Source: Castanea sativa
Taxonomy: Eukaryota > Streptophyta > Magnoliopsida > Fagales > Fagaceae
DNA: 64,000 nt
Assembly: GCF_040712315.1 (NCBI RefSeq)
Contig: NC_134015.1
Span: 43,793,464-43,857,463, forward strand
Direction: 5' to 3'
This document shows, piece after piece, positions 23,130 through 31,764 of the stretch. Under the pieces are notes generated by a model. The model had not been told where the DNA came from. It saw nothing but the letters and a program-made list of their open reading frames with translations, and did not search any database. Both the position numbers and the translations under genes were made by a program. How positions within the stretch are numbered: position 1 is the first letter of the stretch; each line of letters starts with the position of its first letter.

Positions 23130-23870
23130 ATACTCTCGTAAGTAAGGGTGTGCATGGCTAGTGAAGATGAGAAAAACCAGATTTTCTGCATCACTGGTCA
23201 GGTTTAAGTGTTTTTTTTAGCCAATCCTAGAGATAGGTTGGGTTGGATTGGGTCGGAGAGTTATGTTTTAAATATTTCAATTTCATTCATAGTAAAAAAT
23301 TGGACTTTTATCAATTATTCAAATACTTTTTTAATAAATTATTACAATTAACTTAATGCCTATCCACATGTTCCATAATATTTTAAAAGTCCGCACTTAA
23401 TGCATATCCAGATTTCTTCTTCTAATATCTGATAAACTTAAGTATGCACTCAAAATTTTCTTAACATCATTGTGATTCCTTTGGTACATCCTGCAATTAA
23501 CTCCAATAAACTAACTATTGGAAAGATCCCTTTCAACGATAGAGGCATATTTATTGATGAATATTGGTACTGGAGTCTGGATTGGTGTTGCAACACTGCT
23601 CAAGTTTTCTCTTCTTTTGAATGTTATTTTCATTGCAACATTTACATTGTTTATCATTATTTTCATTAATATATTGATTTTTATTTTTTATTTTTTTCAT
23701 CCAGCTTAATTTTAGCCCCCTCCCTTGGTGTGATACAACTGTAATTGTGGATGATGTGTCTGAAAGTAACCTTAAGACACAATGAGGACATATGCATTTC
23801 ATATTTATGCAAAATAAATTTTGCATTTAGGGTAGGAAAAAAAAAATTGCAAAATATAAGCCAAAGATGT
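23130..23870. other. Intergenic, no gene seen
   Basis: AT-rich flank upstream of the kinase fragment. A GGTTGGGTTGGATTGGGT stretch near 23235 resembles hAT subterminal DNA but is isolated. No coding or RNA gene is supported. Confidence 0.35.
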
Positions 23871-23879
23871 TGACTTTTT

Positions 23880-23898
23880 TTTTATTATTATTTGATAA

Positions 23899-23935
<37 letters not shown>

Positions 23936-24078
23936 GGGGAAGGGGGATGAAATAAGATAATGCACTCACACACCAACACTAAGGCAGTGTCGCGGAGCAA
24001 GTGATAAACTCCTTCTCAATATCATATCTTACCGATGTGGGATGACTTGACAACACTGAGTATCTTTTTTTATTTGGT

Positions 24079-24112
<34 letters not shown>

Positions 24113-24380
24113 GGGAAGGAGGATGAGATAAGGAAATATACTCACACACCAACACCAAGGCAGTTAGTGTCGCAGAGCAAGTGATAAACTCCTTCTCAAT
24201 ATCGCACCTTACTGATATAGGATGACTCGACAACACTGAGTATTTTTTTTATTTGATAAACACACGCACACACACACATATATATAGGAGAAGGGGAATG
24301 AGATAAAGGAATACACTGACACGCCAACACCAAGGCAATTAGTGTCGTGGAGCAAGTAATAAACCCTTTCTCAGTATGAC
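23880..24380. repeat. Three tandem copies of a 175-180-bp unit, each with a (CA)n core
   Basis: Each unit has TTTGATAAACACAC (or TTTGGTAAACACAC), a (CA)n tract, the motif AGGGGAAGGNGGATGAGATAA, ACTCACACACCAACAC and GGAGCAAGTGATAAACTCC. The GTGATAAACTCCTTCTCAAT anchor lies at 24001 and 24181, and a diverged form at 24356, giving periods of 180 and 175 bp. A partial inverted copy lies at 32640-32745, so the unit is also a dispersed repeat. Confidence 0.8.
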
Positions 24381-24923
24381 TTTTATTGATGCAAAGAAAA
24401 GCTCAATATGAGAAGGGAAAAACCATGATAAAAAATAAATAAAAAATAAATAAAGCATGACTTCAAAAAGTGGGTTTGTACTTTGTAATAGGTTTTGTCT
24501 TGTTGTTCTTGTCTTTTATTTTTAATGTAATTTTTTTTTTTTTGAGTTTCAATTTCAACAAGAAACATGAGATTATTTTAATTACTTACTGTATTATTTA
24601 AATATATATGATAATATAAATAAGGTCAAAATGCAAAACTCACTCTCTAAGTTTCACCACTTTTTATTTCAATCCTATATTGCATTCTGTCATTTTAGTC
24701 TTTTAAGTTTCAATCCCCTTCAATTCAATCTTCCGTTAACATTCCATCCATGTCTACTATAACCATATTCAATTTTTATTTAATTATTTATTTGTTAAAT
24801 TAAAGAAAAAAATGTTAATTAATTTTTTTTAAAACCCAGAAATTAACCCCCCCCCCCCACATCGTCCATCACTCCATTCCCACACCTGAAGAACCCCACT
24901 TTGTTTCAATTGTCAGAACATAC

Positions 24924-25225
24924 TTGAACAATAAAGAGCTAGTAGTGATGGTGGTGTTGTTGGGTTGGCTCGGTTCCAAGAGCAAGCACCTCAAGGAATA
25001 CGTGGATTGGTACAATTCCGAGGGCTTTCATGCCTTCACTTTCGTCATTGATGTCAGCGAGCTGCTGTGGCTTGATTTAGGCCAAAGAATTGAGCAGCGA
25101 ATTGCGGCATTTACAAACGAGCTTGTATCTTGGCCTAGGATTCCTAGGTTTCGGATAAGGAAGGGGATGGTAGAGAACATTGCTTGATTTTCCACATATT
25201 CAACAATACTGGTTGGTTTGTGTAG
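24924..25225 (+). pseudogene. Captured DUF829/TMEM53-like gene fragment inside the MULE
   Basis: The translation contains VVLLGWLGSKSKHLKEYVDW, then GFHAFTFVIDVSELLWLDLG, then RIAAFTNELVSW. This is the N-terminal pattern of plant DUF829 (TMEM53-like) proteins, an alpha/beta-hydrolase-like family of unclear function. After a short diverged stretch the +1 frame continues GREHCLIFHIFNNTGWFV and ends at TAG 25223-25225. The family normally continues well past this point, so only the first part was captured and it is frameshifted. Residue identity was judged from memory of the family. Confidence 0.65.
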
Positions 25226-25386
25226 GTCGATTGCTCTCTCAAAATTTAAAATTAAGCTTTCATTGGTTTTAAAGGATCTGGGGTTGGCGTTTATTAATTG
25301 TTGTTTGCCTAATTTGTTTGATATGGTTAATGGTAGACATGAATGGAATATTAACAAAAGACTGGATTGAGGAGGGTTGAAACTTA

Positions 25387-26213
25387 GGGCATCCATATCA
25401 GTTGGTGGATTCTCTTCTATAATACAAAAGCTCCTTCATTTTATACATTTTGGCCAAAAAAACACCCACATCAGTGGGTGTAAAACTGTGTAAAATTGTG
25501 TAAATTCATTCACGAGCTACAATAACCGTGTAAATATATACGGCTACTGTAACTCGTCCATTTATTATTTTATTAATTTCCCGTTCGCTCCTTTTTTTTC
25601 TCTCTTCTCCTTACTCAACAAACTCAGTAACATCTCTCCTCATCTTTTTCTTTTTCATTAGATGCACACAAACACACCCACACACAAACACATCCACACA
25701 GATAAATCAACACAGAGATACACTCTAAAAAAAAAACACAGAGATACACAAACACAGATTGGTGCTTGACTGGATCGGAGCTCGTGGGTCTTGCCTGATC
25801 GGAGTTAGGGAGATCTCGGATCTGATCGGTGCTTGTGGATCCGAGCTAGGGAGATCAATGCTTGACTGGATCAGAGCTTGACTGGATCAGAGCTCGTGGG
25901 TCTTGCCTGATAGAAGCTAGAGATATCTAATCGAGATGGTCTTGCCTGATTGGAGCTAAGGAGATCTCGGATATGATCGGTGCTTGTAAATCGGAGCAAG
26001 GGAGATCGGTGCTTGTGGATCAGAGCTAGGGAGATCTGGTCGGTGCTTATGGATCGGAGCTAGGGAGATTGGTGCTTGTAGGGTCTTGCCTGATCGGAGC
26101 TATCGGGTCTTGCCTGATGTGGGTGTTTTGTAAAAATGGATGTGTAAAATAGAAAAAGTAGATTTTTAGTGTAAAAATAGATGTGTAAAATAAAAAAACT
26201 GATGTGGTTGCTC
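25387..26213. mobile_element. GAGCATC-type MITE, copy A (nested in MULE)
   Basis: It starts GGGCATCCATATCAGT and ends ACTGATGTGGTTGCTC, imperfect inverted repeats. The left flank is TTA and the right flank TAT, close to a 3-bp TTA/TAA duplication. It interrupts the MULE right terminal repeat between GAAAC and AAGACTAAAATG. The interior (25770-26110) is a degenerate minisatellite built on GATCGGTGCTTG and GGAGCTAGGGAGATC words. Non-coding. Confidence 0.75.
25709..25749 (+). mobile_element. Tiny poly(A)-tailed insertion inside MITE copy A
   Basis: AACACAGAGATACAC occurs at 25709-25723 and 25735-25749, separated by TCT and eight A. The same 15-bp duplication at the same place in copy C (27390-27404 and 27424-27438) encloses TTACTCC and twelve A. 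The insertion therefore predates the split of the two MITE copies. Confidence 0.6.
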
Positions 26214-26276
26214 TATAGAAGACTAAAATGACAGAATGTATACTTACAGGACTTAAATGAAAAGTAGTGAAACTTA

Positions 26277-27059
26277 GAGCATCCCCATCAGTATGTGCAA
26301 AATGGAAAAAGTCACTAATTTTACACATTTTGAGCACAAAAAACAAAAAAAAAACCCACATCAGTGGGTAAACTTGTGTATAAATGCACATTGCTACAGT
26401 AACCGTGCAAATTTACACAGTTACTATAGCATGTGTATTTAATATCTTAATAATTTTTCTCTCTCTTCTCTACCTAACTCTCACCTCCCTCTCTCTTAGG
26501 CGCACAACATAGATCTCTCTTTCTCTCATCTCATCAATCTTTCTTCCTCTAGCTTCCGTCAATCGCCACCGCCACCGATGTGAACGAGGTCGAGCAAGCT
26601 GAGTCGTCGGACGAGTCTTTCGCCTGCAACACGAATGGAGTTCTTCGACGAGTCCATCGCTTAGAATCTCATGGGTTTTGATCTGATGCTGTCGTTAATC
26701 TCGTGGGTTTTACTGGTTGAAGTTAAGCTTGAGGCTGCCGTGAATCTTGTGGGTTTTAATCCATTTTTCGGTTGAGCTTGATCCATCTTTTTTCGTCTTA
26801 TCAATCTTTTTTTTTTTACTGGTTTTCTTTGGGATTCCGGTGTGATTAGCTTGTGTGAATTCCGGCGTCGATCTTGTTGCACGGTAGGAGGCTGGAGGCG
26901 TCGATCTTGAGAGAGATGGTGGCTGATGATGGTTGCTGTGTGGGTTGTGTTGGGTTAAAGAAATGAATATTTTATTTGAATGTGTGTATAATAGACAAAC
27001 TGATATGAATATTTTGTAAAAATAAGCGTGTAAAATAGAAAAAGTAAGTTTTGGAGATG
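26277..27059. mobile_element. GAGCATC-type MITE, copy B (nested in MULE)
   Basis: The left end is GAGCATCCCCATCAGT after TTA, and the right end TTTTGGAGATG before TAA. It shares with copies A and C the blocks CCCACATCAGTGGGT, the CTACAGTAACCGTG stretch and GTAAAATAGAAAAAGTA. The middle differs and is more GC-rich (26560-26900). It abuts copy C directly. Non-coding. Confidence 0.65.
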
Positions 27060-27063
27060 TAAA

Positions 27064-27858
27064 GAGCATCCACACCAGTTCTTTTATAATCTTCTATAAT
27101 ACAAAAAATTCTTCATTTTACATATTTTAGTCAAAAAACTCCCACATCAATGATTGTAAAACTGTGTAAAATCTTGCAAACCCATCCACGAGTTACAGTA
27201 ACCGTGTAAATATACACGGCTACTGTAGCTTATTCATCCAATATATTATTGTTTTCCCGTTCGCTCCTTTTTTTTCTCTCTCTTGTCCGTGCTTAACAAA
27301 CTCAGTTCTCCTCATCTTCTTCTTTTTCCTCAGATGCACACAAACACACCCACACACAAACACATCCACACAGTCAAATCAACAGGATCAACACAGAGAT
27401 ACACTTACTCCAAAAAAAAAAAAAACACAGAGATACACAAACCTAGATCGGTGCTTGATTGGAACGATGGTGCTTGATCAGAACGATGGTGCTTGTCAAG
27501 TCTTGCCTGATCGGAGCTGTGGATCGGTGCTTGTGGATATGATCGGAGCTGTCGATGCTTGCTTGATCGGAGCTATGACCGAGATGGGTCTTGCCTGATC
27601 GGATCTGATCGAGAGAGAGAGAGAGAGAGAGAGAGAGCCAAATCAGAAATGGGTAGAGAGTGAGAGGAAGCGCGCGTATCTAAGTGGCAGTTGTGTGAAA
27701 TAATAAAAAATTTGAGAAAATTAATTATTTAATTAAAAGAATGGATAGAATAGATGAACTGATGTGGGTGTTTTGTAAAAATAGATGTGTAAAATAGAAA
27801 AAGTAAGTTTTTAGTATAAAAATAGATGTGTAAAATAAAAAAACTGGTGTGAATGTTG
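27064..27858. mobile_element. GAGCATC-type MITE, copy C (nested in MULE)
   Basis: The left end is GAGCATCCACACCAGT and the right end ACTGGTGTGAATGTTG, followed by TAA. The interior matches copy A: CA-rich leader, a poly(A)-tailed duplication at 27390-27438, GATCGGTGCTTG words and a (GA)n tract at 27611-27637. The MULE terminal sequence resumes right after its end. Confidence 0.75.
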
Positions 27859-27954
27859 TAAAAAGGTGAATTTTACATTTTTGCTTATAAATAATTTTTT
27901 ATGGCACTGGCCAGGAACTAGTTATAATCATAGCAGCTAAAACCCTGGCCGCCT

Positions 27955-28028
27955 GTCTGGGTGGTGTAGTTGGTTATCACGCTAGTCTCACACACTAGAG
28001 GTCCCCGGTTCGAACCCGGGCTCAGACA
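27955..28028 (+). tRNA. tRNA-Val (anticodon CAC)
   Basis: A 74-base cloverleaf. The acceptor stem GTCTGGG pairs with CTCAGAC (one G-T pair) before discriminator A. The D arm lies in TGGTGTAGTTGGTTATCA, with A-box sequence. The anticodon stem CTAGT/ACTAG encloses the loop CTCACAC with anticodon CAC. The T arm CCCCGGTTCGAACCCGGG forms a strong stem with the B box GGTTCGAAC. A short T run follows at 28030, suitable for Pol III termination. No intron. It reads GUG valine codons in cytosolic translation. Confidence 0.96.
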
Positions 28029-28397
28029 GTTTTATACTAACGTTTTGGGCTTTGGGTTTTTCTTTTCAGTCACTCACTCTCACTCTCGGCTCTTCTCTCC
28101 CACAACCCAGCCAGTCACTCACATCACCCTCCATCTCTTGGTTTTTCTCTCCAACGAATTCGATTTCTATCCACCAATCTCACCGTCGATCTGGTTTTGT
28201 CTCCCCAATATGTTTGGGATTTTTTGTGGACGCCGATCTCAGTTTCTGCCATCGGGTTTCTATGTCGATCTGGGTTCTACCGCAAGGTTTTAGTCGCATG
28301 GTTTGTTTTGCTAAAAACCGTGAAAGAACACCTGGGTTTGCTGGGTTTCTACCGATATCAAGTTTTTTTTTTTTTTTGGTAGCTAATTTGAGTTTGG

Positions 28398-28509
28398 GTG
28401 AGTTTGTAGAGAAATTCAAATTTAGGTGAGTTTGTAGAGAAATTCAAATTTAGGTGAGTTTGTAGAGAAATTCAAATTTAGGTGAGTTTGTAGAGAAATT
28501 CAATTTTGG
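28398..28509 (+). repeat. 28-bp minisatellite, four copies
   Basis: A unit starting GTGAGTTTGTAGAGAAATTC repeats with period 28 at 28398, 28426, 28454 and 28482, with the last copy diverging at its end. It lies between the tRNA and PYRD in DNA that may be PYRD upstream sequence. Confidence 0.9.
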
Positions 28510-28741
28510 GTTTAAGAATTTCTGTTTTGATTCATGGCTGTGCTTTGAATGAAATTAGAGAATTTGAGTTTGGGTTTTTCGTGATTGAAGGAAAATTTTC
28601 ATTTTACATGTTGGCAACCAAACACGGTAAAATGAAAACATTTTCAATAAAATATTTTACATTTGAAAATATTTTACTTCAAGCTCGGTGTCCCTTTGCT
28701 GCATAACATATTCTCACTCACCACCCGGGTTTCATTTTCCA

Positions 28742-29878
28742 ATGAATATTCATATTCAAAGACTTTCATTTCCCAATCACATTCTCACACTTCCAAATTA
28801 CTCGCCGGCTCCTCATGTTATACTCCCTTCTTTCCCTCCCCCATATTCCACCCACCACTCCACCAAACTTGTGTCCAAATCTGGGTTTTGCAATTCACTC
28901 AAAAGGGTGTCCAAATCACCAACTTGTTTGAAGAATCTTGGTGGTTTGGTTAAGGTCAGATGTGGTGGAATGGCACAAAATAATGAGAATGATGATGATG
29001 ATGATGGGTTTTACATGAGGAGGTGTGTGGAGCTTGCCAGGAAGGCAATTGGGCGTACCAGTCCCAATCCCATGGTGGGTTGTGTTATTGTCAAGGATGG
29101 AAAAATTGTTGGTGAAGGCTTTCACCCTAAAGCTGGACAGCCTCATGGTGAGGTAAAACCCACTTTCCTTTCTTTTTTCTCATGTGCAATAAGAATGAAA
29201 GATAGTTTTTTTTGTGAGTGTGTGTGTGTGGTACTGTGGTGTGTATTTTTTTTTCCCTTTTCTTTCTTCAGATTTGTGTGTTTATTTTTTTGAGCATTAC
29301 GTAGGTACTTAAGTTTTGTGAAAACTTTGTGGAAATATTGTTTTAGCACTTTGAAAGTGGTGATAAAGGCTCTAACTTGTGGAATGTCTAAGTTTGTGCA
29401 GCGCCTATTATCTATTTTTAGTTTAGTTCGACCTTAAAACTCTGTTTTGCATGGAGGGAAAAAAGAAGAAGAAGACTATTTGATAAGCATGTTTGGCAGT
29501 TTGGGTAATTCTCTGCCTTTTCCATAAACTGATTCTGAACTTATAATTTGTTTTGGCGGTAAGAGGTTTCGAATGTGCTAACATAAAAATGGTTCTGCAT
29601 TATTGTATTTTGGAATGAGTAGTTTATAAACAGTTATGTTCTTATGGTATTTGTGTTGGGTTAATTACATGCTACTATCCTAAAGGACCTAAACTATGCC
29701 AATGAACTCTGGCTCCAAAGACTGTTCCTCCTATCACAACATTGGATGGAGGTGGTAAGTCATGAATTCAAAAACCATTAGATGCTTGTGAAACTTACTA
29801 ATCAAAAGAATACTACACTGGACTATTTTGCAAAAACATTTACTACCATGAGCTACAAATAAAATAAAATTTCTATTA

Positions 29879-29940
<62 letters not shown>

Positions 29941-30158
29941 ACAAATCAAATAAATGAGCCTTAATCTATTCTTTTAGCAGTATTAGTCCATTTGTCAAGT
30001 AGCCTTAACTTGAAGTGACCTTATGAAACAATGATTGCAACTTGAAAGAGTAAAATTTTTCTCTCCATTGCAAGACTAGTTAACCAGTTGTGGGATGCCA
30101 TAGCTGTCATTGCAAAAAATCAATGTTCACTCTAAAGAGGGGGATATATATATATATA

Positions 30159-30197
<39 letters not shown>

Positions 30198-31764
30198 GTA
30201 TAAATAAGAAGAAAGAAAAGATTTGTGACCAGGAAAATGTTGTCATCTTGTAAGTTGCATAGAAAGGCTCCTTGATAAGGAGAAATATAACTTACATTAC
30301 AAGCACCAGGTATGTTTCATCAATTCAGTTAAGGGCCACTTGGTTTATGGGTTACTAACAGTGAAAAAAATAAGCAATATAGTTTATGGGCTTATTTCTT
30401 CAGATTTGTAGTTTAAGGTAGTAAATTGGTTTGGAGAAATAGTTTAGTATTGCAAAATGTAATTTACCATTCATGTATATCTAGAAATTCAATGTTATTC
30501 TCTGAAAAATGATAGAGTTGGAAATTAGAGAGAGAATTATAATATCTTGTTTATGTATAGCCTTTGCTGAATGTATGAAGTCAAGTGGTGAAATTTGCAG
30601 GTCTTTGCTCTGAGAGATGCTGGGGATTTGGCTGAGAATGCAACAGCATATGTGAGCTTGGAACCATGTAACCACTATGGGAGAACTCCTCCATGCACTG
30701 AAGCATTGATTAAAGCCAAAGTAAAAAAGGTAGTGGTCGGGATGGTTGATCCAAACCCAATAGTGGCTTCAAAGGGACTGGATAAACTGAGAGATGCAGG
30801 AATCAATGTGACCGTGGGCGTGGAAGAAGAATTGTGCAAGAGGCTCAATGAGGCCTATATCCATCAAATGCTGATCGGAAAGCCTTTTTTAACACTCAGG
30901 TAAAGTTACCACATTTTTTATATAATAGAAAGAATGCCATTGATCATTAAATGGATTTATATCTATTTATATTCATACTATTTTATATTCTTGGTTTTTT
31001 TTGTAAAACCTTTAATTTTTTTGTTTAAAAATGTTGCTTGGGTGTTCTTACATTTAGAATTCTCTTGAAAACTTGCAGTTTTGGCTTCTATTCTAAGTAA
31101 ATATAAACAAAAATGTATTCCATTTAAAGAACTCTCTGTGACCTGCAGATACTCTCTCTCAGTTAATGGCAATGTTTTAGATCGGCTTGGTGAAGGAGTG
31201 ACAGAGGCTGGTGGATACTACTCACAATTGTTACAGGAGCATGATGCAGTTATACTGTCTTCCACACTGTTAATTGATAAGCTCTCCATTCCGGCATCCC
31301 AAGAACCTGGAGCCAAGCAACCCCTTTTGATTACAACAGCAAGAAATCCTAGTCCTCTGACCAGAATCCCAGCTCTCTCCACTGAAGAAACTGCTAATGT
31401 GATTATCTTCACAGACAAAGAGATGGATATAGGGGACAAAACAGCTCAACAGGGAATTGAAACAGTGGTTTTGGATCAGTTAAATCTGAATGCAATTCTG
31501 GAATATTGTAAGCGCCAAGGATTTTGTAGTGTTTTGCTGGATTTGAGGGGGAACTTTGGAGATCTTGAAGAGCTTCTAAAAGAGAGTATTGAGCAAAATT
31601 TGTTGCAAAAAATTGTGATGGAAATTTTGCCAATTTGGGGTGGAAGTGATAGTGATAATGAGAATTTGCAAGTGGCAATTAAGAGTTTGGATAGAGGACT
31701 AAAAGTGAAGAATTTACAACCAATAATCTCAGATAAGAAAATAGTGCTAGAGGGTTATCTTTAA
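28742..31764 (+). CDS. PYRD: Riboflavin biosynthesis protein PYRD, chloroplastic (pyrimidine deaminase)
   Basis: Exons 28742-29152, 30601-30899 and 31149-31764 join in frame to 441 codons plus stop, close to the plant family's length, with GT-AG borders throughout. Residues 1 to about 75 are a Ser/Pro-rich transit peptide. The deaminase domain follows with [13 protein letters not shown], the zinc site HGE at the exon 1/2 junction and [11 protein letters not shown] in exon 2. Exon 3 is the reductase-like C-terminal domain, ending LEGYL. PyrD deaminates the pyrimidine intermediate after GTP cyclohydrolase II in plastids. Plant PyrD is known to have an inactive reductase-like domain, with reduction done by a separate PyrR. 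The start is the first in-frame ATG; the open frame reaches further upstream without another ATG. Confidence 0.93.
29153..30600 (+). other. PYRD intron 1 with microsatellites
   Basis: A 1448-bp GT-AG intron, larger than intron 2 (30900-31148, 249 bp). It carries a (TA)n array at 29881-29938 and a (TA)n(CA)n compound array at about 30146-30196. No nested gene was seen. Confidence 0.8.

Larger units (their letters stand above)
24615..27894. mobile_element. MULE (Pack-MULE-like) with 9-bp target duplication and nested MITEs
   Basis: The element is 24624-27885, flanked by perfect 9-bp repeats TATAAATAA (24615-24623 and 27886-27894), the duplication size of Mutator-like elements. The left terminal repeat (24624-24770, starting GGTCAAAATGCAAAACTC) reappears inverted on the right. 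There it is cut into three pieces by later insertions: 25325-25383, 26214-26276 and about 27861-27885. Removing the insertions restores about 150 bp of inverted homology. The interior carries a host-gene fragment (24924-25225) and no transposase, as in Pack-MULEs. Confidence 0.85.

Noticed and set aside
28688..28741. Upstream extension of the PYRD frame
   Set aside because: The open frame continues upstream but starts with GTG. The first ATG is 28742, which gives a normal transit peptide.
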